DNA from: Paucibacter sp. TC2R-5
Lineage (GTDB): Bacteria; Pseudomonadota; Gammaproteobacteria; Burkholderiales; Burkholderiaceae_C
Assembly: GCF_025717605.1 (NCBI RefSeq)
Contig: NZ_JAJIRQ010000004.1
Span: forward strand, 194,804 to 258,803
Direction of reading: 5' to 3'
Length of the DNA: 64,000 bases
The stretch's first letter is position 1; each line of letters starts with the position of its first letter. Both the position numbers and the translations under genes were made by a program. The notes beneath the pieces were generated by a model. It was not told the DNA's origin. It did not search any database and worked only from the letters and a program-made list of their open reading frames with translations. This document shows, piece by piece, positions 20,930-29,675 of this stretch.

Positions 20930-23900
20930 TTAGTTTTGAATCAGGTCTCGCCAGGACAGACGTCGGGTGGCGCTGGTTGAAGGACTGACCGGCGCGGGCG
21001 TCGAGACCGTACGATTGTCCGACAGTCGGCTCACGCTGATCACCTTGTTATTGGGTAGCTTGATCAAGGCCGGCCGCGTAGCGATCGCGTTGCCCAGCGG
21101 GACGCTGACGACGCCATTGGCGGTCGAAACAGGCGCGCCGGTGGCGTAGTCGAGAAAGTTGGCGAAGCTCGAACCACCGACCTTGCAAACATTGCCCGTT
21201 TCGATCACGTTGGAGTTGACCACCAAGGTGCCCAGTGCCAGCTGCGGGTCGGTGTTGACGCGTTCGCGCGAGGAGGGCAGATCCACATACCAACCGCCGT
21301 CGCTGGCCAGATTGACGACCTTTGGCACTTCAACCGTACGCACATCCGTGCTTTCCACGCAGGCCGAGCTATTGGCCGGGCACTTCTTGCCGCCGGTGAT
21401 GACTTGCTGCACAAATTTATTGGCCGGCAGGCGGGGGTCGCCAAAGTCGCTGGCGCTCAGTCTGTCCTTGACAGCGTAGATGGACTGCTGCTCGGCATCG
21501 CTCAGGTCAGACACGCCCAAGTAGCGGCCGGTGCCCACATAGACCATCGCGTAACTGCCGACTTGGCCCAGTTCAGGGCGTGACGTGATGGGCTGAGCCG
21601 TGCCGGCTTCATTCTTCAAGGTGGCGAGTCGTTGCGCGTTATAGCCTCCGCCGAGGATGCCGTTGACGTCGAAGCGCCACAAATTGCCGAACTCATCTCC
21701 GCCGTAGACGCGCTGCACGGTGTTGTCCACGTCGCCGTTGTCGACCCAAGCGCGGATATGCGTCATGCCGCTGGCTGAGCCGGTGCCGCCGGCGCTGGTG
21801 GCGATGCTGCGTATCAATGTGCCGGTGGTGGCGTTGAGCACAAACAGCCGCCCCTTGCCGTCGCCCGGTGAGGTGTTGTTATAGCCAGATCCGAAGAACA
21901 CCGCCCAAGTGCCATCCTTGAGTTTGCCGATTTCGGGCTTGCCCACGCTCAGACCCAAGTTGTCGTCGGTGAACTCCCACAATGCTTTCGGATCTGCCGG
22001 GTCTGTCACGTCCAGTGCGTAGTAGCCCCGGCCGCCGGCGCCCAAACCGCCCACCAAGAGGGTGCGCCATTGCGTCCCGTCATAGACGTCTTGCACGGTC
22101 GGGGTGCCGTCCACGAAGTACTCGTGCTTGGTCGCGTATTCCATGTCGGCCAGCCGATAGAGCTTGGGCAGCATCAGCGTCGGGATGAAGGCCCAGGCCT
22201 CCTCGCCGGTAGCCGAATTGAAGGCATGCAGCATGCCGTCATTGGCGCCGACGTAAACCATGCCTGCGCGAGCATCGACGGTGGCCTTGTGGGTCTCGTA
22301 ACCGGCGTCGGTGTAGGTGAATGAAGCCTTGTCCACAAAAACGGCTTCGGAGTTGACGATGTCACCGAGCAGATGGGCCCGCCGACGGAAGTACTTCAGG
22401 GGCTGGCCTACCTCGGTCAGCTCGCCTTCATTGCTGCGTTCGCCGCGCAAGTACTTCACCAGCGCCTCGCCGCCCGCGGCGGTTTGCTCGGTGTCGGCCA
22501 GGCAATACGGGCCGAAGCTGCAGAACTGGCTCAGTTCCCGGCCGCTTGTTTTGACATAGCTCTTTGAGAAAAAGTCCTTCTCGCTGGCGCTCAGCGTGCC
22601 CCAGGTGAAGAGCTTGCGCTTCTTTGACTCTCCTGCCGCGAACATATAGATGGTGCGGCTGGTGTTCGCATTGAGCTTGTCTCGCGCGGACCAATCGTAG
22701 GTGCTGCCATCAACAGTACCGAACTCGATGTCGAGGCGCTGGCTTTGCAGTTCCCCCGACCACTCGCCCGAACTGAAGTTCGAGACGAACACCTGGTTGT
22801 CGCCGGCCGCCACATTCGGGTTGCTGGTGGTGGCCGCAGCTGCCGCTTTGGTCTGTACGTCAATGGCCGCCAGCGCGCTGGCCAAGCCGGTGAAAAGCGT
22901 GGTCGGGTCGGAAGCGCTGAAATAGGTGCCATCGCCGTTGACCGCAGCGTGCCAAAGGTCATCGATTGTCGTCAGCGTGTTGCTGATTGGGCTCGGCCAG
23001 GTGCAGCTTCCTGTGGTCTGCCAGCTGCAGACGCCACCCGACGGGTTGGCGGGCGAACCTTCCCGCACCGCGTAGAAGTCACCGCTGGTGTCGGTCCGGT
23101 AGGTCGAGCGGAACTGCATATAGCCCGATGCGCCAAGACCCAGCGTGAAAGTCTTCATGTTCTGAACGACGTCAGCGCCACTGGGGCCGGCGCCGTTGCC
23201 GCATACATCGGTGGTGCCGTTCAAACAGGCAGCGCTGTTGTTGGCGCCTGTGCGCAGATCGGTCCTGAAGTAATAGGACGCCACATCGGCCAGGGTGTTG
23301 CCGGTACCGGTGGTGTCCAGCATCGGGCGCGCCAAGGCACTGTCTTGGTCGCCGATTTCGGTGCTGTTGTCGAGCTGCAGCGGATCACTGCTTTCATTCC
23401 AGAAGCCGTCGGTAGAGAGAATCGTGAAGTTTCTCTGGCAGGAGTATTCCATCGGGTCGGTCACGGTCACGCCGTTGAGGCTGCTGCCGTTGTATTTGCC
23501 GCCATACAGTCGACCGGCCTTGGACAGCGCGCTGCGCAGAGGCGTCGAATTATTGGGTTTGGCCTTGTTCAGTTTGCTAAACCAGTTGGTTTTCTGCGTG
23601 CTCTCAAAGACGCCCAGATTGAGGAAATCGGAGCCCGTGTTGTTGTTGATGCTCATATAGCCAACGCGCCGGTTGTTGGTCACCGGCGCGAAGGCGCGGC
23701 TGGCCGAGGACTTCATCGATTGCATGCGCGTGTGATAGTAAGTCCACCAATTGGCGAAATTGGTCATCTCTTCGGCGTAGCTGCATGTCGCGCCGGCGCA
23801 GTCTTTGCGGCTGGCCGCTTTAGGGTAGCTTGTACGCGAGGGAATGATGTCGACGCGTTCGAAATTCCCCGGAAAGCCAGCCGGGATCGCCGCAACCTCA

Positions 23901-25210
23901 GGGACTTCTGCGGTGTAACCTGAAAATGCCACTGGGCTAGGTGAGACGGAGATGATGCAGGAGGAGTTGGAGCCCGCTGATCTGGTCATCGAGACCGAAC
24001 CGGTGAAATCACCGGCCGACAGCGGCGCCGAAATGGTCACTTTGCTGCTGCTGACCACCGCTGTGTAGCCGGTGGAGCCTGATCTGCTATTGATGCCGTC
24101 TCTGACTGATGTGGCCAGAGTGCTGGACGAGTTGGTGGTCCCGGTAGCGACGCCTCCGAGCAAGTCCACGCCTGTCACCACAACGCTGCCAATGCCTGCC
24201 TTCTTGCTGCTGCTGCAGCCGGACAATGAAAACGTGAACGAGGCCTTGGCGGGATTTGCCGGTACAGCGTCGACCTTGGCGACACCTGACGACGCGTACT
24301 TGGTCGGATAGCGCGCCGCCGTGTAGACGTCGGTTCGAACTGCTTGGCAGCTACCCGCCGCCGGCGTGATGGCGCGTGCGTTGGTATCGCTATTACACCA
24401 GCGCACCGGCGCCGGAATTGTGAATGCGCCACCCGCCCCAGATTGGCAATTGCGCAGATTGTCGGAGTCGCAATACTCGGACGGCAGGATACGGTAGTAA
24501 TGTGGGCCCCAGCTTTGATTGGTCACAACTGTGGCGGCATCGGGCGCGCCGGTCGCCAGCTTGCCGGTGCCGCTGGCCGTGGTGGCGTTGAACTTGGTGT
24601 AGAGCTTGCCATCGACCCTGCCTGGCAAGACATAGTTGCCGTTGCGCAGGCAGTCGGAAAAGGTGCCGTCGTCCACACACCATTCGGTGTCCGGATATTG
24701 GGTCAGCAGATTGATGCTGGAGCTGTTCTGCACCAGGTAGGCGTCGTTGCGAACACTGGTCCAACTGGTCTGGCTGGCCAGGACGGTGCCGGTGGCATCC
24801 ACCGGCGGTAGATAGACGGTGGCCGGGTTGTAGGCCATGCCGTTGAAACTGCTGGTCAGGAAGGGCGGGTGGCCGCGCCTGCTGCCGAACGGGGCGGTGC
24901 CGCTCCAGCAGGTGGTCGAGGTGTTGCCGCCCTGGCAGCAGCTGTTGCCGAAGTCACCGGTGTAGGTGGCACCGGTGTTGATGCCGGCGCCCTTGGATCG
25001 GCACAGCCCGCCTGCCGTGTGGTCGGGCATGAAGTCGAAATCCATCGAGCCCGAGTCATCCAGGATGAATAGCAGGTTCGCTTTGACGCTTGTCGGCGAG
25101 GCGACCAGCAAGGGCGAGGAGGAAATGTCGGTCGCACGAGCGCTTGGCAAGCCTAGGCTCAGGGCAACCGCAAGCAAGGCGCCAAAGCGCAAGGAGTTGA
25201 AGAGTTTCAT
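20930..25210 (-). CDS. pilY1: PilY1-type pilus tip adhesin/assembly factor
   Basis: Large secreted protein that sits at the pilus tip with the minor pilins and supports assembly, adhesion and surface sensing. The ATG at 25210 with GAGG upstream gives a clean signal peptide (residues 1-26, ending ARA). A von Willebrand A-like domain begins with the metal-site motif DDSGS (about 51-55). The C-terminal beta-propeller (about 900-1300) has the VYVGANDGMLHAFNS blade and the calcium-loop segment DNGDVDNTVQRVYGGD (about residue 1158). A Ser/Thr/Gly-rich segment at about 322-437 appears to be inserted in the N-terminal half. 1426 residues. Downstream of pilX after 49 bases. Confidence 0.93.
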   Translation of the reverse strand: MKLFNSLRFGALLAVALSLGLPSARATDISSSPLLVASPTSVKANLLFILDDSGSMDFDFMPDHTAGGLCRSKGAGINTGATYTGDFGNSCCQGGNTSTTCWSGTAPFGSRRGHPPFLTSSFNGMAYNPATVYLPPVDATGTVLASQTSWTSVRNDAYLVQNSSSINLLTQYPDTEWCVDDGTFSDCLRNGNYVLPGRVDGKLYTKFNATTASGTGKLATGAPDAATVVTNQSWGPHYYRILPSEYCDSDNLRNCQSGAGGAFTIPAPVRWCNSDTNARAITPAAGSCQAVRTDVYTAARYPTKYASSGVAKVDAVPANPAKASFTFSLSGCSSSKKAGIGSVVVTGVDLLGGVATGTTNSSSTLATSVRDGINSRSGSTGYTAVVSSSKVTISAPLSAGDFTGSVSMTRSAGSNSSCIISVSPSPVAFSGYTAEVPEVAAIPAGFPGNFERVDIIPSRTSYPKAASRKDCAGATCSYAEEMTNFANWWTYYHTRMQSMKSSASRAFAPVTNNRRVGYMSINNNTGSDFLNLGVFESTQKTNWFSKLNKAKPNNSTPLRSALSKAGRLYGGKYNGSSLNGVTVTDPMEYSCQRNFTILSTDGFWNESSDPLQLDNSTEIGDQDSALARPMLDTTGTGNTLADVASYYFRTDLRTGANNSAACLNGTTDVCGNGAGPSGADVVQNMKTFTLGLGASGYMQFRSTYRTDTSGDFYAVREGSPANPSGGVCSWQTTGSCTWPSPISNTLTTIDDLWHAAVNGDGTYFSASDPTTLFTGLASALAAIDVQTKAAAAATTSNPNVAAGDNQVFVSNFSSGEWSGELQSQRLDIEFGTVDGSTYDWSARDKLNANTSRTIYMFAAGESKKRKLFTWGTLSASEKDFFSKSYVKTSGRELSQFCSFGPYCLADTEQTAAGGEALVKYLRGERSNEGELTEVGQPLKYFRRRAHLLGDIVNSEAVFVDKASFTYTDAGYETHKATVDARAGMVYVGANDGMLHAFNSATGEEAWAFIPTLMLPKLYRLADMEYATKHEYFVDGTPTVQDVYDGTQWRTLLVGGLGAGGRGYYALDVTDPADPKALWEFTDDNLGLSVGKPEIGKLKDGTWAVFFGSGYNNTSPGDGKGRLFVLNATTGTLIRSIATSAGGTGSASGMTHIRAWVDNGDVDNTVQRVYGGDEFGNLWRFDVNGILGGGYNAQRLATLKNEAGTAQPITSRPELGQVGSYAMVYVGTGRYLGVSDLSDAEQQSIYAVKDRLSASDFGDPRLPANKFVQQVITGGKKCPANSSACVESTDVRTVEVPKVVNLASDGGWYVDLPSSRERVNTDPQLALGTLVVNSNVIETGNVCKVGGSSFANFLDYATGAPVSTANGVVSVPLGNAIATRPALIKLPNNKVISVSRLSDNRTVSTPAPVSPSTSATRRLSWRDLIQN

Positions 25211-25259
25211 GGGAACCTCATGAGCGGGCTGATTCGGGCATGCTGCTGGGGACATAGCA

Positions 25260-25934
25260 TCAGATTGCGACCACGGCTTGGACGAAGCTGACCGCATTGC
25301 GCGGGCCTTGGACACGCACCGTGATGCGGTAATAGGTCTGGCTAGGCACCAACAACTTGATGCCGCTGGACTTGCTGCTGGTCTGCGTTGACGAACTCAG
25401 CGTGGCCGAGCTCTCGCAATTGCTCGCCAGTGGGTCGCCGGCGAATGCGCACAGCCTGTGAATGACGAAGGACACGGTATTGCCTGCGGCATCTACCGGC
25501 AGTGTGTTGACCAAGTTGTTGGCGACCAACGTGGCATTCCAGAAGGCTTCCCAAGTTTGCTGCGTCACCGGATCGGGGTCAGCACGGGAGGCGCGGTAGC
25601 TGTAGGGCTCGGCGCCGCCTGCTGTGATGTTCCCAAACAACTTGTTCGCGGGCGTCGGCGGCGCTGTGGGCTTGGCGGGGTCAATGGTCTGTTCGCGTGA
25701 CTTTTGTTCCAGCCAAGCGACTGCCCGCTCGACGCCCATATCTGAGGATTGCGTGGCCGACTGCTGGAACGCCAAATTGCCGGCAACGCGGTTGCTCGTC
25801 AGTACCGAACGCATCAGTCCTATGGTGGCCAGTGACATCGCGACCAAGACAATGATGGCCAGCAGCAGGACGATGCCGCGCTGCTGCTGGCGCACGGGAG
25901 CGACAGCAGCCTCATGGAGTTTTGAGTTCAACAT
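25260..25934 (-). CDS. pilX: Minor pilin PilX-like
   Basis: Pilin-like protein of the priming complex at the pilus tip. The short basic leader ends in QQRG, followed by the hydrophobic helix IVLLLAIIVLVAMSLATIGL. It lacks the glutamate at mature position 5, as in PilX/GspK-like subunits. The start at ATG 25934 overlaps the pilW stop; a longer frame from 25955 would reach further into pilW. 224 residues, larger than a major pilin. Third gene from the end of the minor pilin operon. Confidence 0.85.
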   Translation of the reverse strand: MLNSKLHEAAVAPVRQQQRGIVLLLAIIVLVAMSLATIGLMRSVLTSNRVAGNLAFQQSATQSSDMGVERAVAWLEQKSREQTIDPAKPTAPPTPANKLFGNITAGGAEPYSYRASRADPDPVTQQTWEAFWNATLVANNLVNTLPVDAAGNTVSFVIHRLCAFAGDPLASNCESSATLSSSTQTSSKSSGIKLLVPSQTYYRITVRVQGPRNAVSFVQAVVAI

Positions 25935-26962
25935 CCCGTGGGTACTCCCTGCCAAGCCACATTGCGCAGCGGCACCGTGGTTTCAAAGGTCTTGTAGCGG
26001 TATCGTTTCCAGTTGCCGGTGAGCCCGATGGGCGCGCTGGCGCCAGCCGCCCAGGTCGGTGCAGAGGCGGTGACATCACTGGATTCGAGTTGGCCATTGC
26101 GGGCCACCAGCACCAGGCGTGTGGCCAGAATGCAGTTCCAGCCGGCCGCTGTGGTGGGTGTGGTCTGGTCATAGCCATCAAGCACAGCATCTGGGGGAAG
26201 GGTGCTGTCGCGGCCATATTCGGCCCGCAAACTGACCACGCCGTCCGCAACCTCAGCCCAGTTGGCTGCCGTGGTCAGGCGGCAGTTCTGGGTCAGGAAA
26301 TCGCAAGTCGTCAGACGTCCGTTGCGCACCGCATAGGCGACGACGCGGGGAGTCGTGCCCCAGTTGTAAAGAGTGCCGTTGGCAACGCCGGCCGTGCCGA
26401 AAGCGACAGTGACATTCGGCGCCACAGGGGCAGCAGCAACATTGCTCAGCAGCAGCCCGCAAGGCGCTTGACGCACGGCTGGCGCGGCAATGACGAGGTC
26501 GCCGACGCGAAACGCCGATGGTGTGCTGACCGAATAGATCGCCGCACCCGCCTGGGTATTGATGCGGTCGCCTTCGGGCGATCCCAGTCCGCTGCCGTAA
26601 ACGATCAAGAGGGTATCGGTGCCGGCGTCGCCAGCAGGGATGTCGGCATGATTGATGGTCAAAGGCGCCAGCCCGTTGAGGGTGACACCGGCTCGCAGCA
26701 GCAAGTCGCAGTTCAGTAAATTGGGATTGGTCAGGCCCTGGCCAGCTTGGCGCAGGTCACGCTGCAGCACTGTCAGGGCGATCGCGCCAATCGTCTGCGC
26801 GTCGTCGCCGCCTGTGGTAGTGCGCCGGGCACCCTCTGACATCTTGAAAACTTGCATCACGACGATCACGGCGGCCATCGCAACGACGATGCCCACCATC
26901 AGCTCTATCAAGCTGAAGCCCTTAGACCGCCTGTGGCGCTGTTGTAAGTATGTGGCCTGCAC
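25928..26962 (-). CDS. pilW: Minor pilin PilW
   Basis: Large minor pilin of the tip complex. The leader ends in SKG, followed by FSLIELMVGIVVAMAAVIVV with the conserved Glu5, so it is a substrate for PilD. The C-terminal globular part is long, with several cysteines, as in other PilW proteins. It begins at GTG 26962, with AGGAG seven bases upstream. 344 residues. Nine bases downstream of pilV and overlapping pilX. Confidence 0.92.
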   Translation of the reverse strand: MQATYLQQRHRRSKGFSLIELMVGIVVAMAAVIVVMQVFKMSEGARRTTTGGDDAQTIGAIALTVLQRDLRQAGQGLTNPNLLNCDLLLRAGVTLNGLAPLTINHADIPAGDAGTDTLLIVYGSGLGSPEGDRINTQAGAAIYSVSTPSAFRVGDLVIAAPAVRQAPCGLLLSNVAAAPVAPNVTVAFGTAGVANGTLYNWGTTPRVVAYAVRNGRLTTCDFLTQNCRLTTAANWAEVADGVVSLRAEYGRDSTLPPDAVLDGYDQTTPTTAAGWNCILATRLVLVARNGQLESSDVTASAPTWAAGASAPIGLTGNWKRYRYKTFETTVPLRNVAWQGVPTGC

Positions 26963-26971
26963 CTTGAACTC

Positions 26972-27478
26972 CTATTTGATTTCTGTGACCACAATCAAGT
27001 TGCTGGGCGGGTCGCCGCTCGGATCCGAAGGTGATTTCCAGCGCAAGGTAATGGTGACCCGGTTGCTTGGGGTCAGCCCAACGGCAGGTGCGCTGGCGCC
27101 GCCCCCGACCAAGGCGGGCAGCGGGTTGACCTGCGCAATGGTTACCAGCGGCGGGTAAGTCGCGGCGCCCGGCAGTGCGGCGGCCACGCGGGCCTTCCAA
27201 GCCGTGTACTGGGCGCCACCAGCGGCGCTTCCAAAGCCAGCCGTCAACGCGGCAAAGCTGCGGTTAGAGACCCACATGGTCCCGATCATTTCGTTTGCCA
27301 ACAGCGTGGCGTCGGCTCGGTACTTGGCTTGGCCGGATTGTTTGACCGCATTTGCTTGCAGGCCTACCAGGCCGAGCACACCGAGTGCGAAGATCAGCAG
27401 TGCGACCAGCACCTCGAGCAGCATGAAGCCGCTGCAGCCGGCTGCAGCCGAACTTTGATGAGGGGTTTTGCGTGTCAT
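26972..27478 (-). CDS. pilV: Minor pilin PilV
   Basis: Type IV pilus minor pilin. The prepilin cleavage site is SG/FMLLEVLVALLIFALG (residues 17 onward) with Glu5 present; the 17-residue leader is rich in Ser/Ala and ends in Gly. 168 residues. It begins at ATG 27478, 13 bases after the fimT-like gene, with GGGGAAG as ribosome site. The LALGVLGLVGLQ-type helix is characteristic of PilV. Confidence 0.92.
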   Translation of the reverse strand: MTRKTPHQSSAAAGCSGFMLLEVLVALLIFALGVLGLVGLQANAVKQSGQAKYRADATLLANEMIGTMWVSNRSFAALTAGFGSAAGGAQYTAWKARVAAALPGAATYPPLVTIAQVNPLPALVGGGASAPAVGLTPSNRVTITLRWKSPSDPSGDPPSNLIVVTEIK

Positions 27479-27491
27479 TTTCTTCCCCTGC

Positions 27492-28109
27492 TCAGCAAGC
27501 TTGCGGGTCGCCGGCGGGATACCGGGGGTTGCACATGCGCACTTGGCCGGCGGGAGAGATGACCACGCGCAAACAGGTCAGGTTTCCGCCGCCGGCGGCA
27601 CAGTCGTCATCGCTGTTGGTGTTGTTGACGTTAATGGTGATTGCTGCAGCTGGCGCTGGCGCCAAACGACCCAGGCCGTTGAAGATGACGTTGCTCGCGC
27701 TTGCGGTCACGGTGGTGTTGCCGGAGCCGTCGCGGCCGGCGCGTGTTTGCAATATCGCGGGCTGAACGGTGTCGGACGGCGCTGAGTTGCAACTACCCTC
27801 GACCGAGTCGTTTGCGGCACCGGCATCGGCCAGATCCACGACCCAGCTCGTACCATTTGGACTCAGCACGCAGGAAGCATCCACTGAACTGGTCAGCTGA
27901 AAGCGCACCGTCGTGTTGCGGGTGGTTGCCTCTGATTTGGCGTACTGCAGGCCCGACACGATGGACTCAGCGGTTGTGCGGATGCGGGTGTTTTGCAACC
28001 AAGTCGAAAAGGCTGGCGCGCCAACAGCCATCAGGACCGCAGCGATAGTGAGGGTCACCATCAGCTCGATCAGCGTCATGCCGCGAAACTGATGCTTCAT
28101 ATTCAACAT
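27492..28109 (-). CDS. fimT: FimT/GspH-type minor pilin
   Basis: Pseudopilin-like subunit of the GspH/FimT family. The cleavage site is RG/MTLIELMVTLTIAAVLMAVG with Glu5, followed by the family segment PAFSTWLQNTRIRTTAESIVSG (split here as PAFSTWLQNT and RIRTTAESIV). The ATG at 28109 (AGAAGGG upstream) overlaps the pilE stop; ATG 28100 is an alternative. The longer frame reaching to 28592 is a read-through of the pilE region in another frame. 205 residues. It could equally be named fimU; the two are hard to separate by sequence. Confidence 0.88.
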   Translation of the reverse strand: MLNMKHQFRGMTLIELMVTLTIAAVLMAVGAPAFSTWLQNTRIRTTAESIVSGLQYAKSEATTRNTTVRFQLTSSVDASCVLSPNGTSWVVDLADAGAANDSVEGSCNSAPSDTVQPAILQTRAGRDGSGNTTVTASASNVIFNGLGRLAPAPAAAITINVNNTNSDDDCAAGGGNLTCLRVVISPAGQVRMCNPRYPAGDPQAC

Positions 28110-28543
28110 ATGCCGCCCTTCTTGGTCACCCAGCAACTGGTGGATGTACTCCAGCCGGAGGGCACCGAGCTGGTCGCCTTGCTGCCGGTTTGGTTGACAG
28201 TGAAGGTGAAGCCGGACATGGCGTCCTTGCCGACGGCTTGCAGGGAAAACGCCGTCGCGCTCGCGCTGGCGCAGCTGAAATCGAAAAACCTGCTGGTGCT
28301 GCTGTCGGTGGTGCAGCCCGGCGCATTCACATAGGTACGGTTGTCTTGGTAAAACTGTTCCATCTGCACTTGCAAGGTGGCTAAACGGGCGGTGGCGTCC
28401 GGGATGCGGCCACGCACCACATAGTCGGAGTAAGCCGGAATAGCCACAGCGGCCAAGATACCGACGATTGCCACCGTGACCATCAATTCGATCAAGGTGA
28501 AGGCGCGTTGACGGGTCTTGGCGGCAGGCTTTTGGTGCTTCAT
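28103..28543 (-). CDS. pilE: PilE-type pilin
   Basis: Pilin of the PilE/PilA family, 146 residues with a 15-residue leader. The mature part starts FTLIELMVTVAIVGILAAVAI with Glu5, then YSDYVVRGRIPDATARL and a C-terminal disulphide pair (two cysteines near the end). The residue before the cleavage site is alanine (QRA/F) instead of the usual glycine. First gene of the minor pilin operon, with GGAGAA nine bases before the ATG. It may be a minor pilin; whether it is the major pilin of this organism cannot be decided here. Confidence 0.88.
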   Translation of the reverse strand: MKHQKPAAKTRQRAFTLIELMVTVAIVGILAAVAIPAYSDYVVRGRIPDATARLATLQVQMEQFYQDNRTYVNAPGCTTDSSTSRFFDFSCASASATAFSLQAVGKDAMSGFTFTVNQTGSKATSSVPSGWSTSTSCWVTKKGGIC

Positions 28544-28646
28544 GGTGAGAGTTCTCCGTTGCTTGGGTGAATTGTGGATGGGCTCGAATCAACTGGCTTG
28601 CCGCCCATCGTCACGATGAATGCGCTCATCGGCTCAAGGTTTTCAG

Positions 28647-28664
28647 TCGTGAAAATCTTCACGA
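28647..28664. promoter_or_regulatory. Perfect 7-bp inverted repeat, possible operator
   Basis: TCGTGAA-AATC-TTCACGA lies in the 295-base divergent gap between pilE (104 bases away) and mlaF. The symmetry and position suit a dimeric regulator, but I cannot name one. The rest of the gap holds no gene; a TATGAT at 28788-28793 could be a -10 box for mlaF but lacks a clear -35. Confidence 0.4.
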
Positions 28665-28838
28665 AATCGACAAATTGTTTCAAGCGCGCCTTGCGTCGCG
28701 AGCCGCGCCACGGGGCAGACCGGCGTCTCGCGCGGGGTTTGCAAATGGCCTCGACGGGCCTGGAAAGCAGCTACTCGTACTTTCCCCTATGATTGAGTTC
28801 TTTGCATCGCGGGGCTGCAGACCTCGGTTACGCGCCCC

Positions 28839-29675
28839 ATGGCACTCAAGTCCCCTCTATCGGCAGATAACGCCGTGCCATTAATCGAATTGCGTGATGT
28901 CACCTGTGGCTACGGTGATCGGATCATCTTGGAGCAGGTCAATCTGGTCGTGCCTCGCGGCAAGGTGCTGGCGCTGATCGGCACCTCGGGCGGCGGCAAA
29001 ACTACCGTGTTGCGCTTGCTTGGCCGGCAGATTCGCCCAATCAAAGGGCAGGTCTTGTTTGATGGCCTGGACATTGCGCCCTTGAACCTCACCGACCTTT
29101 ACGCCGTTCGGCGCCGCATGGGCACTTTGTTTCAGTTCGGTGCCTTGTTCACCGATCTGTCGGTGTTCGAGAACGTCGCATTTCCCTTGCGTGAGCACAC
29201 CAAGCTGCCCGAGGCCATGATCCGCGATCTGGTGCTGATGAAACTCAACGCGGTGGGCCTGCGCGGCGCTCGGGATTTGATGCCGTCCGAGATTTCCGGC
29301 GGCATGGCCCGGCGGGTGGCCTTGGCGCGCGCCATCGCTTTGGATCCCGATCTGGTGCTGTATGACGAGCCCTTCGCTGGTCTGGACCCGATTTCGCTGG
29401 GCGTGGCGGCGCGTTTGATCCGTGATTTGAATGACGCCCTGGGCCTGACCAGCATCATCGTGTCGCACGATCTGCATGAAACCTTCGCGATTGCCGATGA
29501 GGTCGCCATGATCGCCAACGGCCGGGTGGTGGCGCAAGGCGCGCCGGACGAATTGCGGCGCAGTGAAGACCCGTTGGTGCGCCAGTTCGTGGGTGCCGAG
29601 CCCGAGGGCCCGGTGCATTTCCATCAGCCGGCCATGCCTGTGATGGATGACTTTGGTCTGGGTGCGCGCGCATGA
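28839..29675 (+). CDS. mlaF: Phospholipid transport ATP-binding protein MlaF
   Basis: ATPase of the Mla system, which moves phospholipids between outer and inner membrane to keep outer-membrane asymmetry. Walker A is GTSGGGKTT (about 48-56), the ABC signature ISGGMARR (about 150-157) and Walker B LVLYDEPFAGLD (about 170-181) with the switch histidine in SHDLHE. The ATG at 28839 was used. 278 residues. The stop overlaps the mlaE ATG. The C-terminal extension after about residue 245 is typical of MlaF. Confidence 0.96.
   Translation: MALKSPLSADNAVPLIELRDVTCGYGDRIILEQVNLVVPRGKVLALIGTSGGGKTTVLRLLGRQIRPIKGQVLFDGLDIAPLNLTDLYAVRRRMGTLFQFGALFTDLSVFENVAFPLREHTKLPEAMIRDLVLMKLNAVGLRGARDLMPSEISGGMARRVALARAIALDPDLVLYDEPFAGLDPISLGVAARLIRDLNDALGLTSIIVSHDLHETFAIADEVAMIANGRVVAQGAPDELRRSEDPLVRQFVGAEPEGPVHFHQPAMPVMDDFGLGARA

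Noticed and set aside
28580-28600. tRNA-like TCGAATC segment upstream of pilE
   Set aside because: No cloverleaf can be drawn around it and no acceptor stem is present.
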